64,000 nucleotides of DNA from positions 1,116,001-1,180,000 of the forward strand of contig NC_006040.1 in assembly GCF_000002515.2 (NCBI RefSeq), in the 5' to 3' direction. The translations under genes and the position numbers were made by a program. Below are positions 18,712 to 28,730 of the stretch, piece after piece (the stretch's first letter is position 1; each line of letters starts with the position of its first letter). This DNA comes from Kluyveromyces lactis. Taxonomy: Eukaryota; Ascomycota; Saccharomycetes; Saccharomycetales; Saccharomycetaceae. The notes under the pieces were generated by a model. The model did no database searches and had not been told where the DNA came from. It was given only the letters and a program-made list of their open reading frames with translations.

Positions 18712-21693
18712 ATGGATGTTCAGGATGGAGAATCTCCTACAAATCGTCGTGTTCTGAATTCTATAGCGGAGGTTTTCCAGGTGGCGCAGAAGAGTTATGC
18801 TGGTCACAGACGTCATGTAGCTGTCTTATACAGGATTTATTTGAAATGTGTGGAGCAAGAGATATCAGATGTGTTTCATTATTGGTTTATCAAAATGACT
18901 GTCAAAATCTTGCCGCTGAAGAAACAGGAAATCGTGGGGGATCGCATTGTTCGGTTGATTTCAGGGTTCATCGCAAATATAGAGTCGAATCTTAACAAGA
19001 TGAGAACCGAAGATGGTAATGAGCAAAATGTGAGGAATTTGGAAGTACATTTCGGAGGATTTATTGATGGATTTGTGAGGAATCTGCTTCGAGGAGTGGA
19101 ATCGAAAAATAAAAACGTACGATACAGAGTAATGCAACTTTTGGCCGCAACTATGGATAATATGGGAGAAATTGATGAGGAATTGTACGAGTTGATTATG
19201 TGGGTTTTGAAGCATAGGGTGTATGACAAGGAACCTCATGTTAGGATACAGGCGATATTTTGTTTGACAAAATTTCAAAACGATAACGTATCGATGATTA
19301 ATGAATCAGAAACCGGAGTAAATTTCCAACTCGATGAAGCTACACAGAGTTTAATGCATATCATTAGGAATGATCCAAGTCCAGAAGTTCGGAGGGCAGC
19401 AATGTTGAATATTGTACGTTCGAAAGCGACCCAGAATGTTATCTTGGAACGGGTACGAGATGTTAATTTCATCAATAGAAGATTGGTGTTTACAAGAGTA
19501 CTAAAGAGTTTGGGGAAGCATACGTTCGATGAGGTGGATTCTGATATTTTAGAGAAACTGATGACCTGGGGGTTTGAAGATAGAGATGAAACGGTTAGAA
19601 ATTCTTGTAAAAAATTAGTTGCCTTCACCTGGTTGAACATCCTGGACGGTGACATCATCGATTTATTGGAGAACATTGACGTTGTGAACTCTACATATGC
19701 AGAACAAGCACTCTATGCACTATTTGAACAGAGGCCCGATGTTATAGAAAAAGTCAAATTCCCAAAAGAAGTCTGGGAAACTTTTACCGTCGAAACTGTT
19801 TTCTTATTAAAATGTTTCTTCTTCCATTGTTTGAACTGTAATCTGGTTACCATCATAGAAGAGAATTTCCCGGAAGCTTTGAAATTCGCTGAATATCTTG
19901 CATTTTATTTGAATAAAAGAGTAGGAGAGGACGAGACATTATCAAAAACAGATTACAAATATCTAGATTTTATTTTGCATCAGTTATTGGAAATTGCATA
20001 CAAGTACGATTTTAGCGATGAAGTTGGCAGAAGAGATATGTTAAATATAGTGAGAAATTTCATCGGAAAGGCTGTCATGTTGAATGATGACTTAATCAGA
20101 ATTTCATTGAAAGTCTTGAAAATATTATCCATCAATGAACGTGATTTCGTAACAATGACTGTGGAAATCATTAACGATATCAAATACGATGATATTGAAA
20201 AGCAAGAACTGCAAGAACTGCAAGAAGCAAGGACCAAGGAGATAAGTGCACGCGGGAGTAATAGTATGGTTAATGATGATGAAGATGAAGAAATGGACGA
20301 TAATGCCGCTTTGGAATCATTCCATTCGGCTGTTGGCAACTTAGTTTCAGGAAAAGCAGTGGAAGAAAACGAACATAAAGACGAAGAAGATGAAGCTGAA
20401 CGAGAAATACGTCCTCAGACGCTAATTACCTGTTTGAGAATGTCAAGACACCTTCTAGAACAGATAAACACCTCTCTTGACGAAAATGTAATCGTCTCTT
20501 CGCTAATTGATACTTTGATAACACCTGCCGTTAGAAATCCTCAACCTGAAATAAGAGAACTTGGTGTCAGATGTTTGGGATTATGCTGCTTACTCGATTT
20601 ACAGCTAGCCACTGAGAGTATCTATATTTTGGGTATGTGTGTTTCTAAGGGTAATGCCTCATTGAAATATATAGCATTACAAGTGATTGTTGATATTTTT
20701 TCTGTTCATGGAACCAAAGTTGTCGATGGTGAGGGTAAAGTGGATTCCATTTCGCTACATAAAATCTTTTACAAGATCCTAAAAACGAACGACCTTCCTG
20801 AATGCCAAGCAATTGCAGCCGAGGGGTTATGCAAGTTATTTCTTGGTGATATTTTTACGGATGATGATCTATTTGAAACGTTGGTTCTATCCTATTTCTC
20901 ACCAGTAAATTCGACGAACGAGGCTTTAATCCAGGCGTTCGCATTCTGTCTACCAGTTTATTGTCTTTCTCATGTTAACCATCAGTCCAGAATGTCGAGA
21001 ATCGCTGCAGACGTGCTTTTAAGACTAACAATGCTTTGGGATGAACTACAGAATTCAGACACTGCAGATTCCTTTAGCAAGGATTCAATGCTCAAACCAA
21101 ACGAAATTTTCCACCAATTGATCTATTGGTGCGATCCTCGAGGTCTTGTAAACTCAGCTGAAGAAATCGTAGATTCGAATACCTCGCAAGTTGACTTTTT
21201 GATTGATGTGTTAACCGTATTCGAAAGGTTTGAAAGAAAGGACGTTAAAAAAATGCTACTTATGAACATTCAGAAATTTAGTGTTACTCCAAAACAGCCC
21301 AAAGTAAAACTATTGAAGATTAAGCAACTGTTAGAGGAGATAATGGAGTATTCTAGCATTGATAAACTCTGCAAGAATGCTATTACAAATTTCATGACCA
21401 AATTGTACTCTATACTGTCGAATTACGATGAGAACGGAGAAGAAGTAGGCTTGTCGCATGACATGACAAATGAAAGCTTAGGAGAAACTGGGACGGTCAC
21501 TGAATTAAGCGTGTCAGAAATTTCCAATAATGGTTCGAAGGCATCTACTTCATTCACTGACTCCAACGTAGAATCTAGAGGTACCAAAAGAAGTAGAGAG
21601 TCTGAATCAGGTAGCGATCCCGACTCTTCTTTATCAACAGCAAATACTCTAAATGTATCCAAAAGTGTAAGCTTTGCTATCTCGGATACTTGA
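18712..21693 (+). CDS. YCG1: Condensin subunit Ycg1 (CAP-G), HEAT repeats
   Basis: Non-SMC condensin subunit. With Brn1 it clamps DNA and drives mitotic chromosome condensation. The ATG at 18712 gives 993 residues, close to the yeast length (1035), beginning MDVQDGESPTNRRVLNSIAEVFQVAQKSYAGHRR. The frame stays open 86 codons upstream to a TTG at 18454 with an ATG at 18517, but that part overlaps promoter motifs and lacks family features. HEAT repeats fill the body (NKNVRYRVMQLLAATMDN; DPSPEVRRAAMLNIV; NPQPEIRELGVRCLGLC). An acidic linker near residues 520-565 (DDEDEEMDDN, KDEEDEAERE) and a Ser-rich disordered tail complete it. The stop lies 56 bp from the convergent IRE1 stop. Confidence 0.92.
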   Translation: MDVQDGESPTNRRVLNSIAEVFQVAQKSYAGHRRHVAVLYRIYLKCVEQEISDVFHYWFIKMTVKILPLKKQEIVGDRIVRLISGFIANIESNLNKMRTEDGNEQNVRNLEVHFGGFIDGFVRNLLRGVESKNKNVRYRVMQLLAATMDNMGEIDEELYELIMWVLKHRVYDKEPHVRIQAIFCLTKFQNDNVSMINESETGVNFQLDEATQSLMHIIRNDPSPEVRRAAMLNIVRSKATQNVILERVRDVNFINRRLVFTRVLKSLGKHTFDEVDSDILEKLMTWGFEDRDETVRNSCKKLVAFTWLNILDGDIIDLLENIDVVNSTYAEQALYALFEQRPDVIEKVKFPKEVWETFTVETVFLLKCFFFHCLNCNLVTIIEENFPEALKFAEYLAFYLNKRVGEDETLSKTDYKYLDFILHQLLEIAYKYDFSDEVGRRDMLNIVRNFIGKAVMLNDDLIRISLKVLKILSINERDFVTMTVEIINDIKYDDIEKQELQELQEARTKEISARGSNSMVNDDEDEEMDDNAALESFHSAVGNLVSGKAVEENEHKDEEDEAEREIRPQTLITCLRMSRHLLEQINTSLDENVIVSSLIDTLITPAVRNPQPEIRELGVRCLGLCCLLDLQLATESIYILGMCVSKGNASLKYIALQVIVDIFSVHGTKVVDGEGKVDSISLHKIFYKILKTNDLPECQAIAAEGLCKLFLGDIFTDDDLFETLVLSYFSPVNSTNEALIQAFAFCLPVYCLSHVNHQSRMSRIAADVLLRLTMLWDELQNSDTADSFSKDSMLKPNEIFHQLIYWCDPRGLVNSAEEIVDSNTSQVDFLIDVLTVFERFERKDVKKMLLMNIQKFSVTPKQPKVKLLKIKQLLEEIMEYSSIDKLCKNAITNFMTKLYSILSNYDENGEEVGLSHDMTNESLGETGTVTELSVSEISNNGSKASTSFTDSNVESRGTKRSRESESGSDPDSSLSTANTLNVSKSVSFAISDT

Positions 21694-21749
21694 CTTGAGT
21701 GATTACGTTAAATTTATAAACGAATGCATTTAAATATGATATAGTTTTA

Positions 21750-24700
21750 TCAGAAAAATTCACTTAGAACCTGATCATCTTTCAAATTTCTATCCACGAC
21801 GTAATATATCTCCATGAGAAGGTTAGGGAATCTTTGTATGAAATATTTGTAGAAGCCATCAGGAATGGGGCCCATCACTTCAGCAAGTTCATCCGGTAAG
21901 TCCCTAAAATGGTGATACTTATTTCTAAGGGCTCTGAGTAGGTCCATCAACTTTTCTCCTTTGTACTTTCTATATTTGCCGAGATTTTCCATGAAAACGG
22001 CATCGAATTTCATTGACCAATCACCAGTCGTGATGACTTTCGCAGAAACTTCCTCCAATTTGAGAAGCAACGGGCTAGGAGGGTCTCTTCTTTCCACTTC
22101 AAACCTGTCACTAACCTTTAATAGGAATTCTAGCTTTTTGGAGACACCCCAGAAAAGAGGATGCTTGAGAATCTCATCGGATGCAGGTCTGAGAAGAGGA
22201 TTTTGCTCTAACATGCTTTTAATAAGATCAGCTGCTTCTATACAAACTGACCTTTCCTGGATCGACTTTTTGATACCATCTAACCGGTAATCGCCTTTCA
22301 GTATATTCGCTTCACGGAGAATTCTATCACCAAATGGATGTTCACCCTTCGATAAGACGTAATAAAAAATGCAACCCAAGGAGAATATGTCCACAGCGCG
22401 AGTTAAACGTTTTTTAGTTACCAGATCCATATGATTAACATCTAACGACACGGTTTCTGTGCTATTTGAAACAGTGGATGTTTCGCTTGCAAAAGACTCA
22501 GAAAGGGAAACTTCGCCACTAATTATTTCTGGTGCTCTCCATCCTGATGTACCGGTTGGATTGTTGAAGTTATTGGTTCTGAATGACGACTCGTCAATTT
22601 CCAACTTTTTACATAAACCAAAATCAGAGATCAGTACACGAAATTTATTCTTTGATGCATGTAAACTTAAGTAACGCTTTGGCGGAGCAATTAAGATATT
22701 CTGTGGTTTGAGGTCTCTATGAACGATTTTCATGGAATGTAAATGGTTGACACCTGAGGTAATTTGAAAGAGCACGTTTATTGGGTCAATATTTTTTTGT
22801 ACTGCCACATTCTTAGCGAGGCCTTTTGATCCTTCTATCACATCTTCTAAAGATGCAGAACAAAGTTCAACTGCAATGTACATAAACTTCTCAGTAGATT
22901 CAGAAAAGTAATAGCGAATCACATTAGGATGGTCATCACTTTCAGAGAGGAGTTGAATCTCTTTTGAAGCTATATCGTAGAAATCGATTAGCAGCCTTTT
23001 AACAGCTACAGGTCTGTTCTGGAATTTACCTTGGAAAACTACTGTACCAGAGGACCCATATCCCAAAACTCTGCTCGAGATTGACAAATGCTTTAAGTGA
23101 CCTTCCTGTTCGAACTCTTTGAAATCCAACATAGGTCCATCATCATCTAATTTACTAGTCTTTTTATTCTTCTTGCCACCACGGGAACCTCTTTTCCGCT
23201 TCTTCTTTTCTTCCGAGTTCTCAGCTTCAAAATCACCTGTTCCAGTTTCCGAAGAAACGCCTTCATTTTGATCGAAAGGAAGGTCCTGGTTCCCAGTATT
23301 CTTCTCTGATAATTCTTTACCGATATCATTGGTGTTAACCTTGTGTGAAATTGCCGTGTCTATCTTCACTTCTTGCGTGGGTATTTGTACCTTCGGTAAT
23401 ATGCCAATTTCAGTTAGGAGGACGTGTAGCGGTGGTATTACATTCAGGGATGCCAAGATATAGAGCAGAAATACAGCAAGTACCATCATCAAGCCACTTT
23501 CTACAATTCTAATGATAGAATTTGATATCCTGTTTGTTAAACTATTCTGTTCCTCGTTGATTGTTTTTGCTAATTGTTCTTGTATCCTTTGCAGTTCTTC
23601 AGGGGAAATGTATTTTCCAATGCTCTTGGAAAGGTCCTCAGATGGAGAAACACCAGGTAATGCAGGAGGATAATTTGACTCCGGTCCAGAAGGCAGAGAA
23701 GGAACTGTGGAATAAGGTTCGTTATTAATCAGAACTTTTCTGTATTGTTGGAGGTTCAAGTGATGAACACCAATTATAGACATTCTGAGAAGTAATGGAT
23801 CATGGAATATTTCAGGTTGGCGCCATCTTGAATTTAGTGAGAACTTCGAAGTGGGGGCAGCATTGACTAATGAAGAGAAGTAATCACTGGATAAAGCAAA
23901 CCAGGTGCCATCTTCTGTTAAATCAACGTAAACTTGAAAATCTTCCTCAGCAACATCATCAATGTCATTCACTATCTGATGAGGATGTGGCAATAAGACT
24001 TTTTCTTCAGTGGAATAGTCAATATAAATGTCAAAGACATTATTGATAATAGCTGGTAAGTTCGGGCATACCCACTTCGCTAGGTTAAAATCGGTATCAA
24101 TAGCCACTAAAGATTTATCTTTGAATGGAGCAATGTAAACCCCATCTCTTGATACCAAATTCTGAGATGCTAAATGGTTTACTAGAGTATTATGCTGCCA
24201 TTGCGAATATTTGACATTGTACAAAGTTTGTTCATTCGAGTGTATGGTCAACTCGTAGTTAGTTTTCCCTATAACCACTATATTTTCACATTCGTTGGTC
24301 CCTAAATAACCCGTACATTCGACTTTATCCTTGTTGTAGACCTTGTTTTCCGTTCCAGGTCCAAATGCAGATATGATTTCACCGGTGACTGTATCTATGG
24401 TGTAAAGGTCCGTTCTCCTCGAACCGGTATAAATCTTTTCGTCTTCTATTACAGTTCCTAAATCATCTACCACGATTTTGGATTTGATGCTGAGTGGTGA
24501 AGCCTCAACGAGATGTTTTATTGATACTGGTAATTTTTGAAGTCCTTGGTATGGATTAAAATAAAACACATTTCCGTCCCCATATGGCTCCACGATCAAC
24601 GTTTCGTTTACAATAGACGAAGGATGCCGTATTTCCAGTAAAGGGGGCAGTTCAGGACGGTCAATAGACCAAAGTAGCCTCCCGCTTGCTCTATCAATTC

Positions 24701-25208
24701 CGTGCAAACCACCCTCAATATCTGTGGCTATTAATATATCAGATAGCTTTAAAGCGGAAAGATCACGGATGTTCCCACTTATGGCAATCAATGAGTTGGC
24801 TTTATCGTTTACTATCACTTCCTCCCGTGAAACCTTCGATGAACCACCCCAGCCAACTGGAGTGACTTTAACTTTCATTTTGGACTTCTCCTCAGATCCT
24901 GCACCTTCATTTTTTATGGCAGATGCCGTTGATGCTATTGTTGTTGCAGATGCTGGCTTCCTATAGAGCTTTGCAGAAGCTTCTCTCGTGACAGATGTAG
25001 GTCTCTGTCGTACTATTGTCTTATGATCAAGTATCGGTACACCAGCTACAGTCCTGTGTGATGTGTCTGATATAGACACTGAACTGGATTCCGATAACAA
25101 CACGGTACCCCGTTTCGGGAAAATATCTCGCCAACCACCACTAACATATGTGAAAAATGAAAAGAAGATCAGGACCTGTATCGCTGACAGTAATCTACCC
25201 TTCCGCAT
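21750..25208 (-). CDS. IRE1: ER stress sensor kinase/endoribonuclease Ire1
   Basis: ER membrane sensor that cuts HAC1 mRNA to start the unfolded protein response. 1152 residues from the ATG at 25208 (S. cerevisiae 1115). A signal peptide occupies residues 1-24. The luminal stress-sensing domain runs to about 560 and includes the beta-propeller-like stretch SDILIATDIEGGLHGIDRASGRLLWSI (written here as a landmark near 160). A membrane helix spans about 567-590. A linker with a basic KKKRKRGSRGGKKNKK cluster follows. The kinase domain has GYGSSGTV near 714, HRDLKPQN near 828, DFG near 859 and WRAPEI; the C-terminal KEN RNase domain covers about 1027-1152. All catalytic motifs appear intact. Confidence 0.96.
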   Translation of the reverse strand: MRKGRLLSAIQVLIFFSFFTYVSGGWRDIFPKRGTVLLSESSSVSISDTSHRTVAGVPILDHKTIVRQRPTSVTREASAKLYRKPASATTIASTASAIKNEGAGSEEKSKMKVKVTPVGWGGSSKVSREEVIVNDKANSLIAISGNIRDLSALKLSDILIATDIEGGLHGIDRASGRLLWSIDRPELPPLLEIRHPSSIVNETLIVEPYGDGNVFYFNPYQGLQKLPVSIKHLVEASPLSIKSKIVVDDLGTVIEDEKIYTGSRRTDLYTIDTVTGEIISAFGPGTENKVYNKDKVECTGYLGTNECENIVVIGKTNYELTIHSNEQTLYNVKYSQWQHNTLVNHLASQNLVSRDGVYIAPFKDKSLVAIDTDFNLAKWVCPNLPAIINNVFDIYIDYSTEEKVLLPHPHQIVNDIDDVAEEDFQVYVDLTEDGTWFALSSDYFSSLVNAAPTSKFSLNSRWRQPEIFHDPLLLRMSIIGVHHLNLQQYRKVLINNEPYSTVPSLPSGPESNYPPALPGVSPSEDLSKSIGKYISPEELQRIQEQLAKTINEEQNSLTNRISNSIIRIVESGLMMVLAVFLLYILASLNVIPPLHVLLTEIGILPKVQIPTQEVKIDTAISHKVNTNDIGKELSEKNTGNQDLPFDQNEGVSSETGTGDFEAENSEEKKKRKRGSRGGKKNKKTSKLDDDGPMLDFKEFEQEGHLKHLSISSRVLGYGSSGTVVFQGKFQNRPVAVKRLLIDFYDIASKEIQLLSESDDHPNVIRYYFSESTEKFMYIAVELCSASLEDVIEGSKGLAKNVAVQKNIDPINVLFQITSGVNHLHSMKIVHRDLKPQNILIAPPKRYLSLHASKNKFRVLISDFGLCKKLEIDESSFRTNNFNNPTGTSGWRAPEIISGEVSLSESFASETSTVSNSTETVSLDVNHMDLVTKKRLTRAVDIFSLGCIFYYVLSKGEHPFGDRILREANILKGDYRLDGIKKSIQERSVCIEAADLIKSMLEQNPLLRPASDEILKHPLFWGVSKKLEFLLKVSDRFEVERRDPPSPLLLKLEEVSAKVITTGDWSMKFDAVFMENLGKYRKYKGEKLMDLLRALRNKYHHFRDLPDELAEVMGPIPDGFYKYFIQRFPNLLMEIYYVVDRNLKDDQVLSEFF

Positions 25209-25865
25209 GGCTTATAGTATGATCAGAAAACGAGACAATTCAGACAGTTTTCGGGGTATCTTTGAACTCTTTCGACTGAAAAAAACTGCCAACAGTGTTA
25301 AAATAATGATGTGAATAAAGTAAAATCCAGACTTTCCTATCCAAATTTTACACTTTTCTTTCTTCAATAAACTCTATAACTAAGCATACCTCCTTCGCCC
25401 CGTTAAAACCCTTCTTGAACGATAAATCCTTCGATTTAGCCAAAGATCTGCAACAATTGTCATAGTAAATGGCTTTCAAGGCTTTAATATTGTTTTTCAC
25501 TGATTTTTTTTTCAGTGTTGATATTTCCAATAAGTCACGTGATTAGATAATTAGTGAACTTGGCTTGCTATGACTATGTTAAAGCTAATTATTGAGAAAA
25601 GGATTTTGAACTTACTCAGCATGTTCTATTTAGCAGTTCTCTTAGTTATTAAGGTGATTTAATATCACCTCGAATCTACTATCTTGGAAGAGATGAGACA
25701 GGGAGTTGGTTTCTCTCCAGAATCTAAACTGACACAGAAGTGTCAGTTTTCCTCCATTTGTATGATAAGGTATAAATAGCTGTAGGTGATTTGACAGTCA
25801 CTCAGTAGTTTCACCGGCCCTGTGTTACTTTAAATTCTTTGGAAGCTAGCTAATTGGCAAGGGCA
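25209..25865. promoter_or_regulatory. Divergent region IRE1 / unknown gene, with inverted repeats and TATA box
   Basis: It holds a TCACGTGA site (core 25536-25541). Inverted repeat 1 is at 25652-25670 (7-bp arms AGGTGAT, 5-nt spacer). Inverted repeat 2 is at 25726-25749 (10-bp arms AAACTGACAC, 4-nt spacer AGAA). TATAAATAG is at 25771-25779, and a second AGGTGATTT copy is at 25784-25792. The TATA box lies about 95 bp before the ATG at 25866. A 60-codon frame on the minus strand (25348-25530) starts at TTG and is not called. Confidence 0.55.
25726..25749. repeat. Perfect inverted repeat, 10-bp arms, 4-nt loop
   Basis: Left arm AAACTGACAC (25726-25735), loop AGAA, right arm GTGTCAGTTT (25740-25749). 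It sits 22 bp upstream of a TATAAATAG box in the promoter of the unrecognised gene at 25866. It could be a dimeric transcription factor site or an RNA hairpin; the sequence alone does not say. Confidence 0.7.
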
Positions 25866-26561
25866 ATGGCGATAATTCAGGTTATTGATGGAAACGGCAC
25901 GAAAACTGCTTCCAATGCAAATAGTTTATACCATTTCCTCAAGAGTTTAGAGCCACTCTCCATTAGACAACCGGTCAATATAATGCATAGCAGCATTCGT
26001 ATTGACCAAAAATTGGTAAAGACACTCTCTGGTAAATCGCCCAGTTATGCTGCGGCTACGTTGTCGCAGTCCTATAAAATGAAGGCACCTGTCTCAAAAA
26101 TAGCTTTTACGAAACGTGTTGATCTGAATAAGACACTGAATCAATTTAAAGATGATGCAAGTAAGACTCCTGAATTTTGCTCTGTTTTCAAACCAGTTTC
26201 TTCTTCGGAAAATGAAGCTCTATCGAACGGCAGTGATTGGAGAGCGTCTATCAACAAGATCTTTTTGCGTGAACCAAGAAGTGCTACTTGTGAGTGTTCA
26301 TCTAATTATGTTACAGCAGAATTTTCACAACGGTTCAACCCAGAGCATAATTTGACTCAGGATTTCAACAATACTCTATTAGCAGCGTTGAAACTGGGTT
26401 CTGTTTCGAAGGAAGAATTCAAGTTGATCAGGTTGACATTGATCAAGAATGAAAGACGAATAGAAGATTTAGAAAAAGAATGTTCTAACAATAAGCAACT
26501 GATGCAATCGTTGCAATCAACTTTAGTAAGGATCCAATCCCTTTGTAATCTATACTATTGA
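25866..26561 (+). CDS. Unrecognised protein with C-terminal coiled coil
   Basis: I do not recognise this 231-residue protein. The frame opens at a TTG (25854); the first ATG is 25866 (MAIIQVIDGNGTKTASNANS). It has no signal peptide or membrane segment. The middle is Ser/Thr-rich and polar, with likely disorder (SVFKPVSSSENEALSNGSDW). A CECSS cluster sits near residue 145. The last 50 residues form a plausible coiled coil (SVSKEEFKLIRLTLIKNE, then IEDLEKECSNNKQLMQSLQS). It lies between IRE1 and RAG1, a place with no conserved gene in S. cerevisiae that I can name. A TATA box and two inverted repeats upstream argue for a regulated, genuine gene. Codon use looks like that of its neighbours. Confidence 0.65.
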   Translation: MAIIQVIDGNGTKTASNANSLYHFLKSLEPLSIRQPVNIMHSSIRIDQKLVKTLSGKSPSYAAATLSQSYKMKAPVSKIAFTKRVDLNKTLNQFKDDASKTPEFCSVFKPVSSSENEALSNGSDWRASINKIFLREPRSATCECSSNYVTAEFSQRFNPEHNLTQDFNNTLLAALKLGSVSKEEFKLIRLTLIKNERRIEDLEKECSNNKQLMQSLQSTLVRIQSLCNLYY

Positions 26562-27026
26562 ACGATCAAATATCTGATACAAGAAGGAAGAAGTTAGGAA
26601 ATAGAAAAAGCTTTTATTCGATTTCACAATATGTTGTCTCTTTATTATAAAAGAACTGCAGAGATTAAAAGTCTATATAAAATAGTATGTGTATATATAA
26701 TCATTCATTATCATTAGGTTATAATTATTAGTGTATTAATAGGATGGAACTCTATTATTGGTCGTTAAGCTTTTATCATGAAGTAGTAATAATAACCCAG
26801 ACAGTAGTCTTCACAAAGACCATGCAAAGTAATTGATTGGGGAAGTCAATGGGATTAATAATGATCAAAGACAAAAACATCACAAAAGGAGGAGAAGAGA
26901 AGGGAACCAATATTTTCTGGTTCTATATTTCGTTTATAATTAAGTTCTCCTAAGACCTCTCTCAGTTTGTGACTACAGGGCGGCATAAACAAAAATACTG
27001 ATCACAGTATGAATCTATGATTTTGT
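26562..27026. other. Convergent intergenic region, unknown gene / RAG1
   Basis: 465 bp, strongly AT-rich, with TATATA and poly-T/A stretches suited to 3'-end formation on both sides. No open frame or structured RNA was recognised. Confidence 0.4.
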
Positions 27027-28730
27027 TTACAACATAGCCTTGTACCATGGCTTGTCGTCATGTTGCAAAGCATCGACATCGTACTCTGCACCTCTTCTTG
27101 AAGATGGGACCCATGATGAAGATTTCCATGGTAGGACACCTTCAGAGTACATTTCATTAACTTCTTCCAAAGTTAGACCCTTGGTTTCAGGAACGAAGAA
27201 GTAGACGTAGAAGAAGGCGAATACCATACAACCCATAAAGACGTAACCGTAGTAGAAGTGAATAGCAGATGTAATAAATGGTGTGAAGAACCCAATCAGG
27301 AAACCCCAGATCCAGTTCGAGGCGGAAGCGATAGCCATTGCCTTACCCTTAACTCTAAGTGGATAGGATTCGGAGATAACCACGTATGCGATTGGAGCCC
27401 AAGTAGTAGCGAAACAGAAGATATAAAAGCACGCAAAGACAATCATACAGTTACCAGCACCCTTGGAAGAAATATCAGGATGATCTGGACCGTCTGGCCA
27501 TAATCTTGTAACACCAACAGATGCATAAACAACGTAACATGCAACCATACCAACACAACCGTATAATAGACAGTTACGACGACCGAAATGATCAACTGTG
27601 TATAAAGCAAAGAAGGTAGAAGCGAAGTTCACGATACCCAAGACGATCGAAGTTTCGAAAGAATCGTCCATACCGACAGATTGGAAAATTGTGGTACCGT
27701 AATAGAAGAAATAGTTATCACCAGTCAATTGTTGCAGAGATTGAATCATAATACCCATTAAAGTACGTCTGAACATACTTGGCTTACCGGTAATCAATTC
27801 ACCCCATGATGCGTTACCTGCAGCCTTTTCCAATTCGATACTGGATTGGATCTTTAGGAGCTCATATTTCACAACAGGATCGTCAATAGAAACTTTGTTG
27901 GTCTTTGCCAAAGATTTTCTGGCCTCTTCAATTTGATCAGTTTCAACCAAGAATCTTGCAGATTCTGGAACAAACATCATACCAAGAACCATAAAGATGG
28001 CCCAAGCGAAACATAGACCTAATGGAACTCTCCATTGGACAGAGTTAGAGTAGTTCTTGGTACCGTAGTTAGTACAGTAACCCAAGAAAATACCAAAAGT
28101 AATCATCAATTGGTAACATGAGACCAAAGTACCTCTTAAATGTTTAGGAGCGGTTTCCGAAATCAACATTGGCGACAAAACTGTGATACCACCAACACCT
28201 AAACCAGAAATAATTCTACCAATGAAATATTGGTACCATTTGTCCACAGATGCAATTTGAATAATGATACCAATAACATAGATTATAATAACGGTAATCA
28301 AACCAATTCTACGACCCCATCTATCACCGATGTTAGACAAAACAATACCACCAACGGCACAACCAATATTGAAAATGGAAACAATCAAACCAGTTCTAAC
28401 ATTGGACAAGTAGTGAGAACCATCGGCCTTTTCTTGACCGAATCTTCTAAGGAAATCAGTTTGGTTAACAAAACCAGAAATGGTACCAGTATCCCAACCG
28501 AAAACGAAACCACCAAAGGCAACCATAACACAACATAATGAAACAAATATGTATTCCTTTGCTGGCTTTTGTTGTAAGGTTTCTTCGGCTGTCTTTTCAA
28601 GGTCATTCAAATCCTCTTCATGCGATACCTTAAGGTCATTGGGACTACCGGCTTTTAATGCGGTATTAGTGTCGACGGAATGTTCAGTGCCACTTCCAGC
28701 ACTCGTACTATCTGTCATTTGATTAGACAT
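27027..28730 (-). CDS. RAG1: Low-affinity glucose permease of the HXT family
   Basis: Plasma-membrane facilitator for glucose and fructose, MFS sugar porter family with 12 predicted membrane spans. 567 residues from the ATG at 28730, the length I recall for K. lactis Rag1. After a polar 65-residue N-terminus come [10 protein letters not shown] (span 1), DRWGRRIG (loop 2-3), [21 protein letters not shown] and PESARFLV (end of the first half). Then follow [13 protein letters not shown] (span 7, sugar contact), DHFGRRN and [13 protein letters not shown]. An HXT gene beside SVF1 matches S. cerevisiae HXT3-SVF1 on chromosome IV. As I recall, K. lactis strains carry either this single gene or a tandem KHT1/KHT2 pair from which it arose by recombination. 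Only one copy is present here. Confidence 0.93.
   Translation of the reverse strand: MSNQMTDSTSAGSGTEHSVDTNTALKAGSPNDLKVSHEEDLNDLEKTAEETLQQKPAKEYIFVSLCCVMVAFGGFVFGWDTGTISGFVNQTDFLRRFGQEKADGSHYLSNVRTGLIVSIFNIGCAVGGIVLSNIGDRWGRRIGLITVIIIYVIGIIIQIASVDKWYQYFIGRIISGLGVGGITVLSPMLISETAPKHLRGTLVSCYQLMITFGIFLGYCTNYGTKNYSNSVQWRVPLGLCFAWAIFMVLGMMFVPESARFLVETDQIEEARKSLAKTNKVSIDDPVVKYELLKIQSSIELEKAAGNASWGELITGKPSMFRRTLMGIMIQSLQQLTGDNYFFYYGTTIFQSVGMDDSFETSIVLGIVNFASTFFALYTVDHFGRRNCLLYGCVGMVACYVVYASVGVTRLWPDGPDHPDISSKGAGNCMIVFACFYIFCFATTWAPIAYVVISESYPLRVKGKAMAIASASNWIWGFLIGFFTPFITSAIHFYYGYVFMGCMVFAFFYVYFFVPETKGLTLEEVNEMYSEGVLPWKSSSWVPSSRRGAEYDVDALQHDDKPWYKAML

Noticed and set aside
25348-25530. 60-codon minus-strand frame upstream of IRE1, considered as an SAE3-like gene
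   Set aside because: Begins at TTG, no similarity to what I recall of Sae3, no branch point for a 5' exon; SAE3 adjacency in S. cerevisiae alone is not enough.
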